From positions 12,723 through 76,722 of the forward strand of contig DIZW01000001.1 of the NCBI GenBank assembly GCA_002428015.1: DNA of 64,000 nt, read 5' to 3'. Below the pieces are notes generated by a model. The model was not told the origin of the DNA and ran no database searches. It worked only from the letters and a program-made list of their open reading frames with translations. Positions 8,456-16,757 of the stretch are shown here, piece by piece; position 1 is the stretch's first letter, and each line of letters opens with the position of its first letter. This DNA comes from Oxalobacteraceae bacterium UBA6018 (GTDB lineage: Bacteria > Pseudomonadota > Gammaproteobacteria > Burkholderiales > Burkholderiaceae_D). The position numbers were made by a program, and so were the translations under genes.

Positions 8456-9874
8456 ATGAAGAAGATATTTGCAGCCCTGACATTGTTGTTTTCAGTATTC
8501 TCGGCCCAGGCGCTGGACCTGACCGGCCTGCAGAATTCCCACGATCCGGGCACCATCACCAAGGACGGCGACACCTATTTCCACTTCACCACCGGCAGCA
8601 ACGGCGTCTGGTTCTCCACCTCGACCGACCTGGTCAATTGGGGCACCACCACCGGCAATGTGTACTCGACGACCGTGTACCCGTCCTGGATTCCCAGCAC
8701 CTTCCCCAACTGGACCAAGGGATCGTTCTGGGCGCCGGACGTGATCAAGATGAACGGCTACTTCTACCTGTACTACTCGGTCACCGACACCTTCGGCTAC
8801 GCCAACTCGGCCATCGGCGTGGCGCGCTCGGTCTCGCTGAAGAATCCCAGCTGGACCGACCTGGGCATCGTGGTCCAGTCCAGCGGCGGCCCCATCTCGA
8901 CCGACATCAACGCCATCGACCCGGCCCTGTTCCGCGACCATGACGGCAAGGTCTACATGACCTACGGCTCGTTCAACGGCGGCATCGGCGTGGCCGAGAT
9001 CAACCAGAGCACCGGCAAGCTGGCTACCAACGTCACCAAGCTGATGGGCGGCAACGGCCTGGACATGGAAGGGGCCTACATCACCCGCAACAAGGGCTAC
9101 TACTACCTGTTCGTCAACCGCGGCAACTGCTGCACCACGCCCTTGTCGAACACCACCTACTACATGGAAGTGTACCGCTCCACCAGCGTGACTGGGCCCT
9201 ACACCGGCGGCAATGCGTACAACGGCACCAATACCGTGATGCCCAACACGGACACGGTCGCGCCCAACCACAAGGGCCCGGGCCACGTGGGCGTGCTGAA
9301 GAAGGATGGCTGCAACTATGTGTCCACCCACTACGTCGACACCAATGACGGCAACGCCAAGCTGCAGATCATGAAGATGACCTACGACGCCAACGACTGG
9401 CCGCAGATCACCCGCAATTTCACCTCGATCACCAGCTGCGGCGGCATCAGCGACGGCCAGTACGTGATCACCTCCAACCTGAGCGGCAAGGCCGTGACGG
9501 TGGCCGGCGCCTCCACCGCCAACGGCGCCATGGTCCAGCAGCTGGGCAACACGGGCGCCCAGTACCAGAAATGGTATCTGGTGGGCCACGGCGACGGCTA
9601 CTACAGCCTGATCAACTCGAACAGCCTGCTGAGCATGGACGACTACAACAACTCCACCACGGCCGGCACCAACATCGCCCAGTGGAGCTACTGGGCCGGC
9701 AATGGCCAGCAGTGGAGTTTCGCCAGCCCCACCTCCGGCTGGTACACGATCAAGAACCGCCTGTCCGGGTTCGTGCTGGACGTGCAGGCCAAGAGCACGG
9801 CCGACTACGCGCAGATCATCCAGTACACGGCCAACGGCGGCACCAACCAGCTGTGGTCGCTCACGCCCCAGTAA
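8456..9874 (+). CDS. GH43 arabinanase-like enzyme with C-terminal ricin-type carbohydrate-binding domain
   Basis: A secreted 472-residue glycoside hydrolase. The signal peptide MKKIFAALTLLFSVFSAQA is cut near residue 19. A five-bladed propeller of the GH43 type spans about 22-320: the general base is Asp30 in NSHDPG, the pKa-tuning Asp is Asp155 in INAIDPALF, and the general acid is Glu205 in DMEGAY, the three residues that define clan GH-F. This fits an endo-1,5-alpha-L-arabinanase or arabinofuranosidase. Residues about 330-472 form a beta-trefoil/ricin-B-like module (QYVITSNLSGKA, QKWYLVGHGDG, NQLWSLTP). It is monocistronic, with operator-like palindromes upstream and a strong terminator after it. 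With the GH28 and GH51 genes nearby it suggests use of pectin side chains. Confidence 0.92.
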   Translation: MKKIFAALTLLFSVFSAQALDLTGLQNSHDPGTITKDGDTYFHFTTGSNGVWFSTSTDLVNWGTTTGNVYSTTVYPSWIPSTFPNWTKGSFWAPDVIKMNGYFYLYYSVTDTFGYANSAIGVARSVSLKNPSWTDLGIVVQSSGGPISTDINAIDPALFRDHDGKVYMTYGSFNGGIGVAEINQSTGKLATNVTKLMGGNGLDMEGAYITRNKGYYYLFVNRGNCCTTPLSNTTYYMEVYRSTSVTGPYTGGNAYNGTNTVMPNTDTVAPNHKGPGHVGVLKKDGCNYVSTHYVDTNDGNAKLQIMKMTYDANDWPQITRNFTSITSCGGISDGQYVITSNLSGKAVTVAGASTANGAMVQQLGNTGAQYQKWYLVGHGDGYYSLINSNSLLSMDDYNNSTTAGTNIAQWSYWAGNGQQWSFASPTSGWYTIKNRLSGFVLDVQAKSTADYAQIIQYTANGGTNQLWSLTPQ

Positions 9875-9888
9875 GCGGCGGCGCAAGC

Positions 9889-9925
9889 AAAAACAGCCAG
9901 GTCCTCGCGGTCCTGGCTGTTTTTT
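9889..9925. terminator. Bidirectional Rho-independent terminator
   Basis: AAAAACAGCCAGG pairs with CCTGGCTGTTTTT around a loop of about 10 bases, with T-runs on both strands. It lies just after the GH43 stop and 66 bases past the stop of the leftward response-regulator gene, so it can serve both convergent units. Confidence 0.88.
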
Positions 9926-9990
9926 CATTTGGGAGAAAGTGAAACGTCCGCGCAAGCGGCCGGCGCGGGGCCGGCATGAAGCCCCGCCTG

Positions 9991-10356
9991 TCAGGCCAGG
10001 GTGTCGATCAGTTTGAGCAGCTCGTCGTGCGGCACCGGCTTGTTGAGGAAGGCGGTGGCGCCCTGGCGCAGGGCCCAGATGCGGTCCGAGTCCATGTCCT
10101 TGCTGGTGAGCAGGATCACCGGGATGTGCCAGGTGCTCTCGTCGTTGGTGATGGCGCGCGTGGCCTGGAAGCCGTTCAGGCCCGGCATTACGATGTCCAT
10201 GATGATCAGGTCGGGCAGCTCGGCCTTGGCCTTGACGACCGCCTCGGCGCCGTCGTTGGCGAGGATGACGCGATGCCCGACCCCGCTCAGCAAGGCCGAC
10301 AGGACCAGGCGCTGCGTGAGCGAATCGTCAACCACGAGTATTTTTTGACTAGCCAT
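9991..10356 (-). CDS. Single-domain response regulator (PilH/CheY-like)
   Basis: A stand-alone receiver of about 121 residues with no output domain. It has the acidic pocket VVDDS, phospho-acceptor Asp in LIIMDIVMPG, Thr/Ser in LLTSKD and Lys in NKP. The DDSLTQR and LNKPVPHDELLKLI signatures resemble PilH/PilG-type twitching regulators. I use ATG 10356; an in-frame TTG at 10371, preceded by AAGG and overlapping the upstream stop as TTGA, is an alternative that would couple translation. It follows the 113-aa hypothetical gene in one leftward unit. Its kinase is not identified. Confidence 0.88.
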   Translation of the reverse strand: MASQKILVVDDSLTQRLVLSALLSGVGHRVILANDGAEAVVKAKAELPDLIIMDIVMPGLNGFQATRAITNDESTWHIPVILLTSKDMDSDRIWALRQGATAFLNKPVPHDELLKLIDTLA

Positions 10357-10367
10357 TGTGCGCGTGC

Positions 10368-10694
10368 TCAAGATGCCTTGGTGGAGGAAGCCGATTTGGC
10401 ATCTACATTTTTCTCTTCAGGTAAGTAACGCCAGTAAAACGCGTGCGGCTGCAGGCCGAAGGCCTCCTGCAACTCCTTGCACACCATTTGCTCGGCCAGG
10501 TACAGCGCCTTGAGGTTGGTGGTGCGGCTCAAGGTGATGTAGGCGCGCAGGGTCCGCGTCAGCGAGGAGTTATGCAACTCCAGGTCGGTGACATCGATTT
10601 CCATCGCACGCAGCTTCTTCCGGATGTGTTTCGACACATCCTTGATGACCGCGTTTAACAGTTCGGGGCTGATCCGCACTCTGGCGTTCGACAT
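10368..10694 (-). CDS. Hypothetical protein co-transcribed with a response regulator
   Basis: About 108 residues from ATG 10694 (another in-frame start lies 15 bases upstream). It is predominantly helical and charged (ISPELLNAVIKDVSKHIRKK), with no signal or membrane segment and a short low-complexity tail ending ASSTKAS. The family is not recognised. It is followed within 11 bases by the single-domain receiver, so it is probably a partner or accessory protein of that regulator. Confidence 0.7.
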   Translation of the reverse strand: MSNARVRISPELLNAVIKDVSKHIRKKLRAMEIDVTDLELHNSSLTRTLRAYITLSRTTNLKALYLAEQMVCKELQEAFGLQPHAFYWRYLPEEKNVDAKSASSTKAS

Positions 10695-10991
10695 AACGTT
10701 TGCTCTCAATAACCATGATGATAGCGCGAAAGTCTGCGCCGCCCCCAGTAGAACTTAATTATTGCCTCTAGTCAATACTTCGCGGGAAAGTGCCGCGCCG
10801 CTCAGATGTTGTGGCGGAGACATCGACGGCGCCATGAGATGAGCGTATTACGTGCTTCCGCGACATACTTTGTGTCGGCTCATGTTTTCCCCAAATCAAC
10901 AATTAATCACCAAGTTGCGCGCGCGGCGCCCGGATGCGGCGGCCAATCTGGGGTAGCCTCACAACTTCTCCGATTCGCCCATTTTATTGCC
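10695..10991. other. Divergent intergenic region
   Basis: Roughly 300 bases between the leftward hypothetical/receiver unit and the rightward GH28 gene. The GH28 frame is open back to 10806 but has no ribosome site there. Apart from AT-rich stretches (for example around 10755-10775 and 10895-10912) suitable for promoters, I see no gene and no strong repeat. Confidence 0.5.
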
Positions 10992-12680
10992 ATGTCCTCA
11001 GCTCCCGTCGCGCCGCGCCGCACTTTTCTTCGACTCAGTGGTCAGCGTGCCGGGCAAGCCGCCATTGTTGCGTACATGCCACTCGGGGCCGCCGGCGCGC
11101 TGGCCCAGGCCAGCCCGGCCGCGGCGCGTTTCGACGTGCGCTCCTACGGCGCGCGTGGCGACGGCGCCACGCTCGACAGTGGCGCCATCAACGACGCCAT
11201 CGCCGCCGCGGCGGCGGCAGGCGGCGGCACGGTCTATTTCCCGGCCGGGAACTACCTGAGTTTCTCGCTGCGCCTGCAAAGCCACGTGACGCTCTACCTG
11301 GACGCCGGCGCCACCCTGGTGGGGGCCGATCCGGCCGTGCACGGCGGCGCCTACGACCCGGCCGAGCCCAACCCCTGGGACATGTACCAGGACTTCGGCC
11401 ACAGCCACTGGCACAACAGCCTGATCTGGGGCGACGGTCTCGAGGACGTCGGCATCGGCGGTCCCGGGCGCATCCACGGGCGCGGCCTGACCCACGCCGG
11501 CCCCGGCCCGCGCCGCCCCACCAAGCCCGGCGACATGCCGCTGAGCCTGAAAGGGGCCGACCCGCACGGCGAAAACGCGGCCGGCAAGGAGTACGGCGCC
11601 GAGATGAAGGGCAAGGGCAACAAGGCCATCGCGCTGCGCAACTGCCGCAACGTGCTGCTGCGCGACTTCAGCATCCTCAACGGCGGCCACTTCGCCGTGC
11701 TCGCCACCGGCGTCGACAACCTGACCATCGACAACCTGCGCGTGGACACCGACCGCGACGGCTTCGACATCGATTGCTGCCGCAACGTGCGCGTGTCCAA
11801 CTGCGCCGTCAACTCGCCCAACGACGACGCCATCTGCCTCAAGAGCTCCTACGCCCTGGGCGCCATCCGCTACACCGAGAACGTCACCATCACCAATTGC
11901 CAGGTGTCCGGCTTCGACCTGGGCAGCTTCCTGGACGGCAGCTTCCAGCGCACCCAGCAAAAGGCGCCCGACCAGGACGGCGTGACCGGCCGCATCAAGC
12001 TCGGCACCGAATCGAACGGGGGCTTCCGCAACATCGCCATCTCCAACTGCGTGTTCGTGCGCTGCCGCGGCCTGGCCATCGAAACCGTGGACGGCGCCGT
12101 GATCGAGGACGTCACCGTCGACAACCTGGCCATGCGCGACCTGACCAGCGCGCCCCTGTTCATCCGCCTGGGCCGGCGCATGCGCGCGCCGGAAGGCACG
12201 CCGGTGGGGGCCATCCGCCGCGTCAACATCAGTAACGTGGTGGTGTCCAACGCCGACGCGCGCTACGCGTCCAGCGTGAGCGGCATTCCCGGCCACCCGG
12301 TCCAGGACGTGCGCATCAGTAATCTGTTCGTCGTGCACCAGGGCGGCGGCACCGCGGCCGACGGCGCGCGCGACCTGCCCGAGAACGAGGCCAGCTATCC
12401 CGATCCCAGCATGTTCGGCGTCACCTCCGCGCACGCCCTGTTCGCGCGCCACGTGGACAACCTGGAGCTGAGCCACGCCGCCTTCGCCGCCGCCGCGCCC
12501 GACCTGCGCCCGGCCCTGGTGCTGCAGGACGTGAACGGCGCCATCATCGAGCGGGTGCGCCTGCCCCGCGCCGGCAAGGCGCCGGCGGTGCGCCTGCGCG
12601 ACGTGCGCGCGGTCGAGTTCAAGGATTGCGCCGGCGTGGCGGACACCCGGCGCGCGCGCGCGGGCACGGAAAGCCTGTAA
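10992..12680 (+). CDS. GH28-type polygalacturonase/rhamnogalacturonase, Tat-exported
   Basis: A 562-residue secreted enzyme. ATG 10992 starts a Tat-like signal (APRRTFLRLSG, then a hydrophobic run to GALAQA). The mature part begins FDVRSYGARGDGATLDSGAINDAI, a pectate-lyase/GH28 parallel beta-helix entry motif. GH28 catalytic motifs can be matched: DTDRDGFDIDCC (the NTDGxD equivalent), NSPNDDAICLKS (the QDD equivalent) and RIKLGTESNGGFRNI (the RIK / GxG region of bacterial exo-type enzymes). Length and motifs fit exo-polygalacturonase or rhamnogalacturonan hydrolases; the exact substrate cannot be told. It is monocistronic, and forms a pectin theme with the GH43 and GH51 genes. Confidence 0.88.
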   Translation: MSSAPVAPRRTFLRLSGQRAGQAAIVAYMPLGAAGALAQASPAAARFDVRSYGARGDGATLDSGAINDAIAAAAAAGGGTVYFPAGNYLSFSLRLQSHVTLYLDAGATLVGADPAVHGGAYDPAEPNPWDMYQDFGHSHWHNSLIWGDGLEDVGIGGPGRIHGRGLTHAGPGPRRPTKPGDMPLSLKGADPHGENAAGKEYGAEMKGKGNKAIALRNCRNVLLRDFSILNGGHFAVLATGVDNLTIDNLRVDTDRDGFDIDCCRNVRVSNCAVNSPNDDAICLKSSYALGAIRYTENVTITNCQVSGFDLGSFLDGSFQRTQQKAPDQDGVTGRIKLGTESNGGFRNIAISNCVFVRCRGLAIETVDGAVIEDVTVDNLAMRDLTSAPLFIRLGRRMRAPEGTPVGAIRRVNISNVVVSNADARYASSVSGIPGHPVQDVRISNLFVVHQGGGTAADGARDLPENEASYPDPSMFGVTSAHALFARHVDNLELSHAAFAAAAPDLRPALVLQDVNGAIIERVRLPRAGKAPAVRLRDVRAVEFKDCAGVADTRRARAGTESL

Positions 12681-12791
12681 GCGCAGCTGTTGCGTCCCGC
12701 GGGTTTCTTACTTGCCGTTACTTGTTTTTCCTTGAAGGGGCCGCCCGCGCGGCTCTACAATCGGGGCTGACCCATTCCTCCGGCGGCCCTC

Positions 12792-12971
12792 ATGCTCTCC
12801 CGACCATTGTTCAAGATTTGCGCCATCCTGCTGCTGCCGCTCGCCGTCGGCGGCTGCGGCGTGCTGGCCGCGCCATGCCGGGTGACCTCGGCCGTCATCA
12901 AGATGGTGCCGGTGGTCGGCCACGCCGCCGCCGTCCCCACCGACGCTTGCGCGGCGGTGATCGACCCGTGA
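12792..12971 (+). CDS. Small lipoprotein (DUF6726-like)
   Basis: A 59-residue protein from ATG 12792. A signal II peptide, MLSRPLFKICAILLLPLAVGGC, has the lipobox AVGGC, so lipidation at Cys22 is expected. The short mature part contains PCRVTSAVIKMVPVVGHAAA and PTDACAAVID, with two further Cys. I recall this pattern from small Burkholderiales lipoproteins of the DUF6726 kind; the function is unknown. It sits alone between the GH28 gene and the ABC importer operon. Confidence 0.75.
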   Translation: MLSRPLFKICAILLLPLAVGGCGVLAAPCRVTSAVIKMVPVVGHAAAVPTDACAAVIDP

Positions 12972-12979
12972 AACGTTTC

Positions 12980-12992
12980 CAACAAATTGTTG
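12980..12992. promoter_or_regulatory. Palindrome CAACAA-A-TTGTTG upstream of the importer operon
   Basis: A 13-base dyad about 77 bases before the substrate-binding protein gene, closely followed by a possible promoter (TTACAC at 13001-13006, 15-base spacer, TACAAT at 13022-13027). Its position suits an operator for the importer operon. Binding factor unknown. Confidence 0.35.
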
Positions 12993-13068
12993 TAGGCGGA
13001 TTACACTTTCGCGCGCTGGTGTACAATTGGCCGACTAAATTCGTCAACTAACAGCAGAGTCCCACCCA

Positions 13069-14109
13069 ATGCCGTCAAGCGATCCCCTGTCCACGCATTT
13101 GCTGCGCCGCCGCACAGTGCTCAAGGGGGTCGCCGCCGCCGCGCTGCCCCTGGCCATTCCCCTGACCGCGCGCGCCTCGGCCGACCCGGTCGTGGTGGGC
13201 GGCCTGCCCGTCACCTGCAACCTGACCTTGCCGATCGCCTGCGTGGCCAAGGCCAACAGCAACGCGCGCATCGGCGCGGGACCGGCGCCCTTCGAATACA
13301 ACAAGTACAACGGCTGGCCCGAGGTCAAGGAATCGCTGATGACCGGCCGCATCCAGTCCGCCTACATGCTGGCGCCCCTGGTGATGGACCTGACCGACAA
13401 GCGCATTCCACTGAAGATCGTCTCGCTCGGGCACCGCTCCGGCGCGGTGATCATGGTACGCACCGATTCGCCCTACAAGAGCTTCAAGGAACTGCGCGGA
13501 AAGCGCATCGCCATTCCGAGCCGCTTCGCGGTCGACTTCCTGTTCCTGCGCAAGATGCTGGCGCGCGAGGGCATGAGCCCGAAAGACATCACCATCATGG
13601 AGATGGCGCCGCCGGACATGCCGGCCGCGCTGTACGCCAAGGCGGTGGACGCCTACTGCACCGGCGAGCCCTTCGGCGCGGCGGCCCAGCGCGCCGGTTA
13701 CGCGCGCCCGCTGGCCATGACGCGCGACCAGTGGCGCAACTACATCTGCTGCGTGCTGACCGTGCGCGAGGAACTCATCCACAGCAACCGCCCGCTGGTG
13801 CAGGACATGGTCAATTACGTGCAGGCCGCCGGCACCTGGCTTGACGCGGCGCCGGCCAACCGCGCCAAGGCGGCCCAGATCGCCTCGACCCGCAAGTTCT
13901 TCAACCAGGACCCGAACGTGATCAAGTTCGTCATGGACACCCCGGCCGACCGTGTCACCTATGGCGACCTGCGCATGATCCGCGCCGAGTTCGACGACCT
14001 GATGCACCTGTCGATCGAGGCCGGCACCATCAAGCACCCGATCGCCTACGAGAGCTATGTCGACGAAAGCTTCGTGAAAGCCCTCAAGCCGGTCCCGATC
14101 GCCCTGTGA
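13069..14109 (+). CDS. ABC importer substrate-binding protein (NitT/TauT/CmpA-like), Tat signal
   Basis: A 346-residue periplasmic binding protein. The N-terminus LLRRRTVLKGVAAAALPLAIPL is a twin-arginine signal, so it is exported folded. The mature domain follows the NrtA/SsuA/TauA periplasmic fold (VVVGGLPVTCNLTLPIACV, FKELRGKRIAIPSRFAVDF, DAYCTGEPFGAAAQRAGYA). The TGEP segment is closest to the nitrate/bicarbonate-type branch, but the ligand cannot be predicted. It is the first gene of a five-gene operon; its stop overlaps the GTG start of the SCO gene (GTGA), so translation is probably coupled. Confidence 0.88.
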   Translation: MPSSDPLSTHLLRRRTVLKGVAAAALPLAIPLTARASADPVVVGGLPVTCNLTLPIACVAKANSNARIGAGPAPFEYNKYNGWPEVKESLMTGRIQSAYMLAPLVMDLTDKRIPLKIVSLGHRSGAVIMVRTDSPYKSFKELRGKRIAIPSRFAVDFLFLRKMLAREGMSPKDITIMEMAPPDMPAALYAKAVDAYCTGEPFGAAAQRAGYARPLAMTRDQWRNYICCVLTVREELIHSNRPLVQDMVNYVQAAGTWLDAAPANRAKAAQIASTRKFFNQDPNVIKFVMDTPADRVTYGDLRMIRAEFDDLMHLSIEAGTIKHPIAYESYVDESFVKALKPVPIAL

Positions 14110-14735
14110 AGACGTCGTCGTTGCCACTGCTGTCATTGCTGTCACGGCTGTCACGGCTGTTACTACCGCTGTCGCTGCTGCTGCCGCTCCTGCAGCCGGC
14201 CGCCGCGGCCAGCGCGGACGGCCTCAAGGCGGGCGTGTTCGAGCCGCCGCGCGCCGCGCCCGAGATCGCGCTGGCCGGCTCGAACGGCAAGCCGTTCAAG
14301 CTGTCCGCCTACCGCGGCAAGGTGGTGGTGCTCGAATTCGGCTACACCCATTGCGAGGATGTGTGCCCGGTCTCGCTGGCCGCGCTGGCCCAGGCGCGCG
14401 CGGTCATGGGCGCGGCCGCCAGCGAGGTGCAGGTGGTGTTCGTGACGGTCGACCCTGCGCGTGACGACGTCGCCCGCCTGCACGGCTACCTGGCCAAGTT
14501 CGACCCCAGCTTCGTGGGCGTGACCGGCACCCAGGTCCAGGTCGCCGCGCTGCTGGCCGCCTACGGCATCAGCGTCACCCGCCGCATGATCGACGGCAGC
14601 GCCACCGACTACACCATGCACCACTCGTCCTACCTGTACTTTATCGACCGGGCCGGCCGCCAGCGCGCCCTCATGCCCTTCGGCCACAGCGCCGCCGACA
14701 TCGCGCATGACCTGACCCTGTTGCTGAAGAACTAG
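14106..14735 (+). CDS. SCO1/SenC-family copper-binding thioredoxin-fold protein
   Basis: A 209-residue exported protein starting at GTG 14106, which overlaps the previous stop. After a long hydrophobic leader (residues about 5-33) comes a redoxin fold with the CxxxC copper/redox motif in THCEDVCP and the conserved distal His in DYTMHHSSYLYFIDRAG. These are the Cu-ligand residues of SCO proteins, which deliver copper to the CuA site of cytochrome oxidase or act as thiol reductases. No oxidase gene is in the window. Its place inside an ABC importer operon is unusual and suggests a copper or redox step linked to that transport system. Confidence 0.9.
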   Translation: MKTSSLPLLSLLSRLSRLLLPLSLLLPLLQPAAAASADGLKAGVFEPPRAAPEIALAGSNGKPFKLSAYRGKVVVLEFGYTHCEDVCPVSLAALAQARAVMGAAASEVQVVFVTVDPARDDVARLHGYLAKFDPSFVGVTGTQVQVAALLAAYGISVTRRMIDGSATDYTMHHSSYLYFIDRAGRQRALMPFGHSAADIAHDLTLLLKN

Positions 14736-14738
14736 GCG

Positions 14739-15185
14739 ATGACGCAACTACGCCGCCACTGGCCTGCCTGGACCTTGCTTGCCTGCGCGCTCGCGCTGCT
14801 GCTGTGGGCCATGTTCGCGCCGCTCGACGCCAGCAACCGCGACCAGCTGTTCGAGATACCCAAGGGGACCTGGGCGCGCCGCATGGCCGGCGACAAGGTC
14901 GAGATCCTGCCGTCCACGGTGCACCTGACGCTCGGCGTCAAGGACGTGCTCCTGCTGCGCAACAACGATACCGTGCCGCAGATTTTCGGCCCGATCCTGA
15001 TCATGCCCGGCCAGGACTTCCGGCTGCCGTTCGAACAAGTCTCCGACAACGAATTCGCCTGCACCGCGCACGCCAGCGGCCAGATGAAGGTGATCGTCGA
15101 GCCCTTGCCCAATCCCGGCCTGGCGCGCCTGGCGTGGCGCCTGGCCGCGCTGGCGCATGCAATCCGTTATTACAAGCCTGTCTGA
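14739..15185 (+). CDS. Membrane-anchored cupredoxin-like protein
   Basis: A 148-residue protein with an N-terminal membrane anchor or signal (about 10-28) and a small beta-rich domain. Near the end, FACTAHASGQMKV gives Cys108, His111 and Met116, the C-x2-H-x4-M spacing of a type 1 copper loop. The upstream His ligand usual in cupredoxins is not evident; the matching segment reads DTVPQIFGP, with Gln81. It could therefore bind copper atypically or be a degenerate relative. It begins three bases after the SCO stop and is followed by the permease gene, so it belongs to the importer operon. Confidence 0.65.
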   Translation: MTQLRRHWPAWTLLACALALLLWAMFAPLDASNRDQLFEIPKGTWARRMAGDKVEILPSTVHLTLGVKDVLLLRNNDTVPQIFGPILIMPGQDFRLPFEQVSDNEFACTAHASGQMKVIVEPLPNPGLARLAWRLAALAHAIRYYKPV

Positions 15186-15201
15186 CAAAAGGAAAGCCGT
15201 A

Positions 15202-15960
15202 GTGGAAAAACTGAACAAAACCTGGCCCGCGGTGCTGCTGCTGGCGGCGCTGGTGGGGCTGTGGTGGTTTGTCGTGGTGCAAACGGAGAGCGTGATCTTC
15301 CCGACCCCACTGCAGGTGGTCACGGGCACGCTCGAACTGGTCAACGACGGTACCCTGTGGGAGCATATTTCGGCCTCGCTGGCGCGGGTCGCGGTCGGCT
15401 TCGGCCTGGCTGTGCTGGTGGCCGTGCCGATGGGCTTGTGGATGGGCCGGGTCGACGCCGCCTACAACACGCTCAACCCAGTGTTCCAGATCCTGCGCCC
15501 GATCTCGCCGATCGCCTGGATTCCCGTGGCCATCCTGTGGTTCGGCGTGGGCAACCTGTCGCCGGTGTTCCTGATCTTCATCGCCTCGGTGTTCCCGATG
15601 ATCGTGCAGACCGCCGCCGGCGTGCACACGATCGAGCGCCGCTACCTGAACGCGGCCGAGAACTTCGGCGTCTCGCGCTGGACCCTGTTTCGCCGTGTGA
15701 TCGTGCCGGCCGTGATGCCCGAGGTGGTGGTGGGCATGCGCATCGGCCTGGGCGTGGCGTGGCTGGTGGTGGTGGCGGCCGAGATGATCGCGCTGCACTC
15801 CGGCCTGGGCTACCTGATCATGGATTCGCGCAATGCCGGCAACCGCTACGACCTGGTCATCGCGGGCATGATCATCATCGGCATCATCGGCCTCATGCTG
15901 GACGGCCTGATGCGGCTTCTGGAAGGACTCAACTCGGTAAGGTGGCGTTATGGACGGTAA
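15202..15960 (+). CDS. ABC importer permease (NitT/TauT family)
   Basis: A 252-residue inner-membrane permease with about six hydrophobic helices. I chose GTG 15202 because AAAGGAAA lies about seven bases before it. An ATG at 15157 in the same frame lacks a ribosome site and would overlap the previous gene by 29 bases. The cytoplasmic EAA loop is clear (YLNAAENFGVSRWTLFRRVI, then VPAVMP) and would contact the ATPase. Together with the binding protein and ATPase this makes a complete importer of the SsuC/NrtB type. It overlaps the ATPase gene by 11 bases. Confidence 0.9.
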   Translation: MEKLNKTWPAVLLLAALVGLWWFVVVQTESVIFPTPLQVVTGTLELVNDGTLWEHISASLARVAVGFGLAVLVAVPMGLWMGRVDAAYNTLNPVFQILRPISPIAWIPVAILWFGVGNLSPVFLIFIASVFPMIVQTAAGVHTIERRYLNAAENFGVSRWTLFRRVIVPAVMPEVVVGMRIGLGVAWLVVVAAEMIALHSGLGYLIMDSRNAGNRYDLVIAGMIIIGIIGLMLDGLMRLLEGLNSVRWRYGR

Positions 15961-16690
15961 GATTGTCGTCGACAAGATCAAGAAAAGCTTCGGCAAGGGC
16001 AGCGCCTCGCTGGCGGTGGTGGACGGGGTCAGCCTGGACATCGCCGATGGCGAATTCGTCGCCATCGTCGGCCCCTCCGGCTGCGGCAAGTCGACCCTGA
16101 TGAAAATCATCTCCGGCTTCGAGCGGCCGGACCAGGGCAGCGTCACCATCGACGGCAAGCCGCTCACCCGGCCCGGCCCGAAAGGCATCGTCATCTCGCA
16201 GCACGGCTCGGTGTTCCCCTGGCTGACCGTGCAGCAGAACCTGATGTTCGGCCTGAACGGCGACCAGCATGGCGACAAGGCCGCGCTGGCGGACCACTAC
16301 GCGGAGATGGTGGGTCTCAAGGGCTTCGAGAACGCTTACCCGCGCGAGCTGTCCGGCGGCATGCTCAAGCGCGCCGAAATCGCGCGCGCCCTCGTCGTCA
16401 AGCCCGAGATCCTGTACATGGACGAGCCGTTCTCGGCGCTCGACGCGCTGATGAATCTGCGCATGCGTAACGAGCTGCTGCGCATCCTCGGCGAGGAGCG
16501 CCACACCGTCATCCTGATCACCCACGATGTCGAGGAGGCGGTCTACCTGGCCGACCGCATCATGGTCCTGTCGCCGCGCCCGACCACGATCCAGGCCACC
16601 TTCGAGGTCAAGCAGCCGCATCCGCGCAAGCTGTCCAGCCCCGACCTGCAGCAGCTCAAGGACGACATCCTGGCCGAGCTCGGACTGTAG
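15950..16690 (+). CDS. ABC importer ATP-binding protein (NitT/TauT family)
   Basis: A 246-residue ATPase with Walker A GPSGCGKST, Q-loop in VISQHGSVFPWLT, signature LSGGMLKR, Walker B ILYMDEPF, D-loop SALDA and switch His in LITHDVEEA. The signature has M-L in place of the usual Q-Q or M-Q (LSGGMxxR). It is the last gene of the importer operon and overlaps the permease. The subfamily is that of NrtD/SsuB/TauB, based on the FPWLTVQQN and RPTTI-type features. Confidence 0.92.
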   Translation: MDGKIVVDKIKKSFGKGSASLAVVDGVSLDIADGEFVAIVGPSGCGKSTLMKIISGFERPDQGSVTIDGKPLTRPGPKGIVISQHGSVFPWLTVQQNLMFGLNGDQHGDKAALADHYAEMVGLKGFENAYPRELSGGMLKRAEIARALVVKPEILYMDEPFSALDALMNLRMRNELLRILGEERHTVILITHDVEEAVYLADRIMVLSPRPTTIQATFEVKQPHPRKLSSPDLQQLKDDILAELGL

Positions 16691-16757
16691 GGGCCGCGCG
16701 CCAAGCAGGCCGACAATCGTGCTCCCCGCGGGGGCGCGAATCTGTCATCATGGGGTC

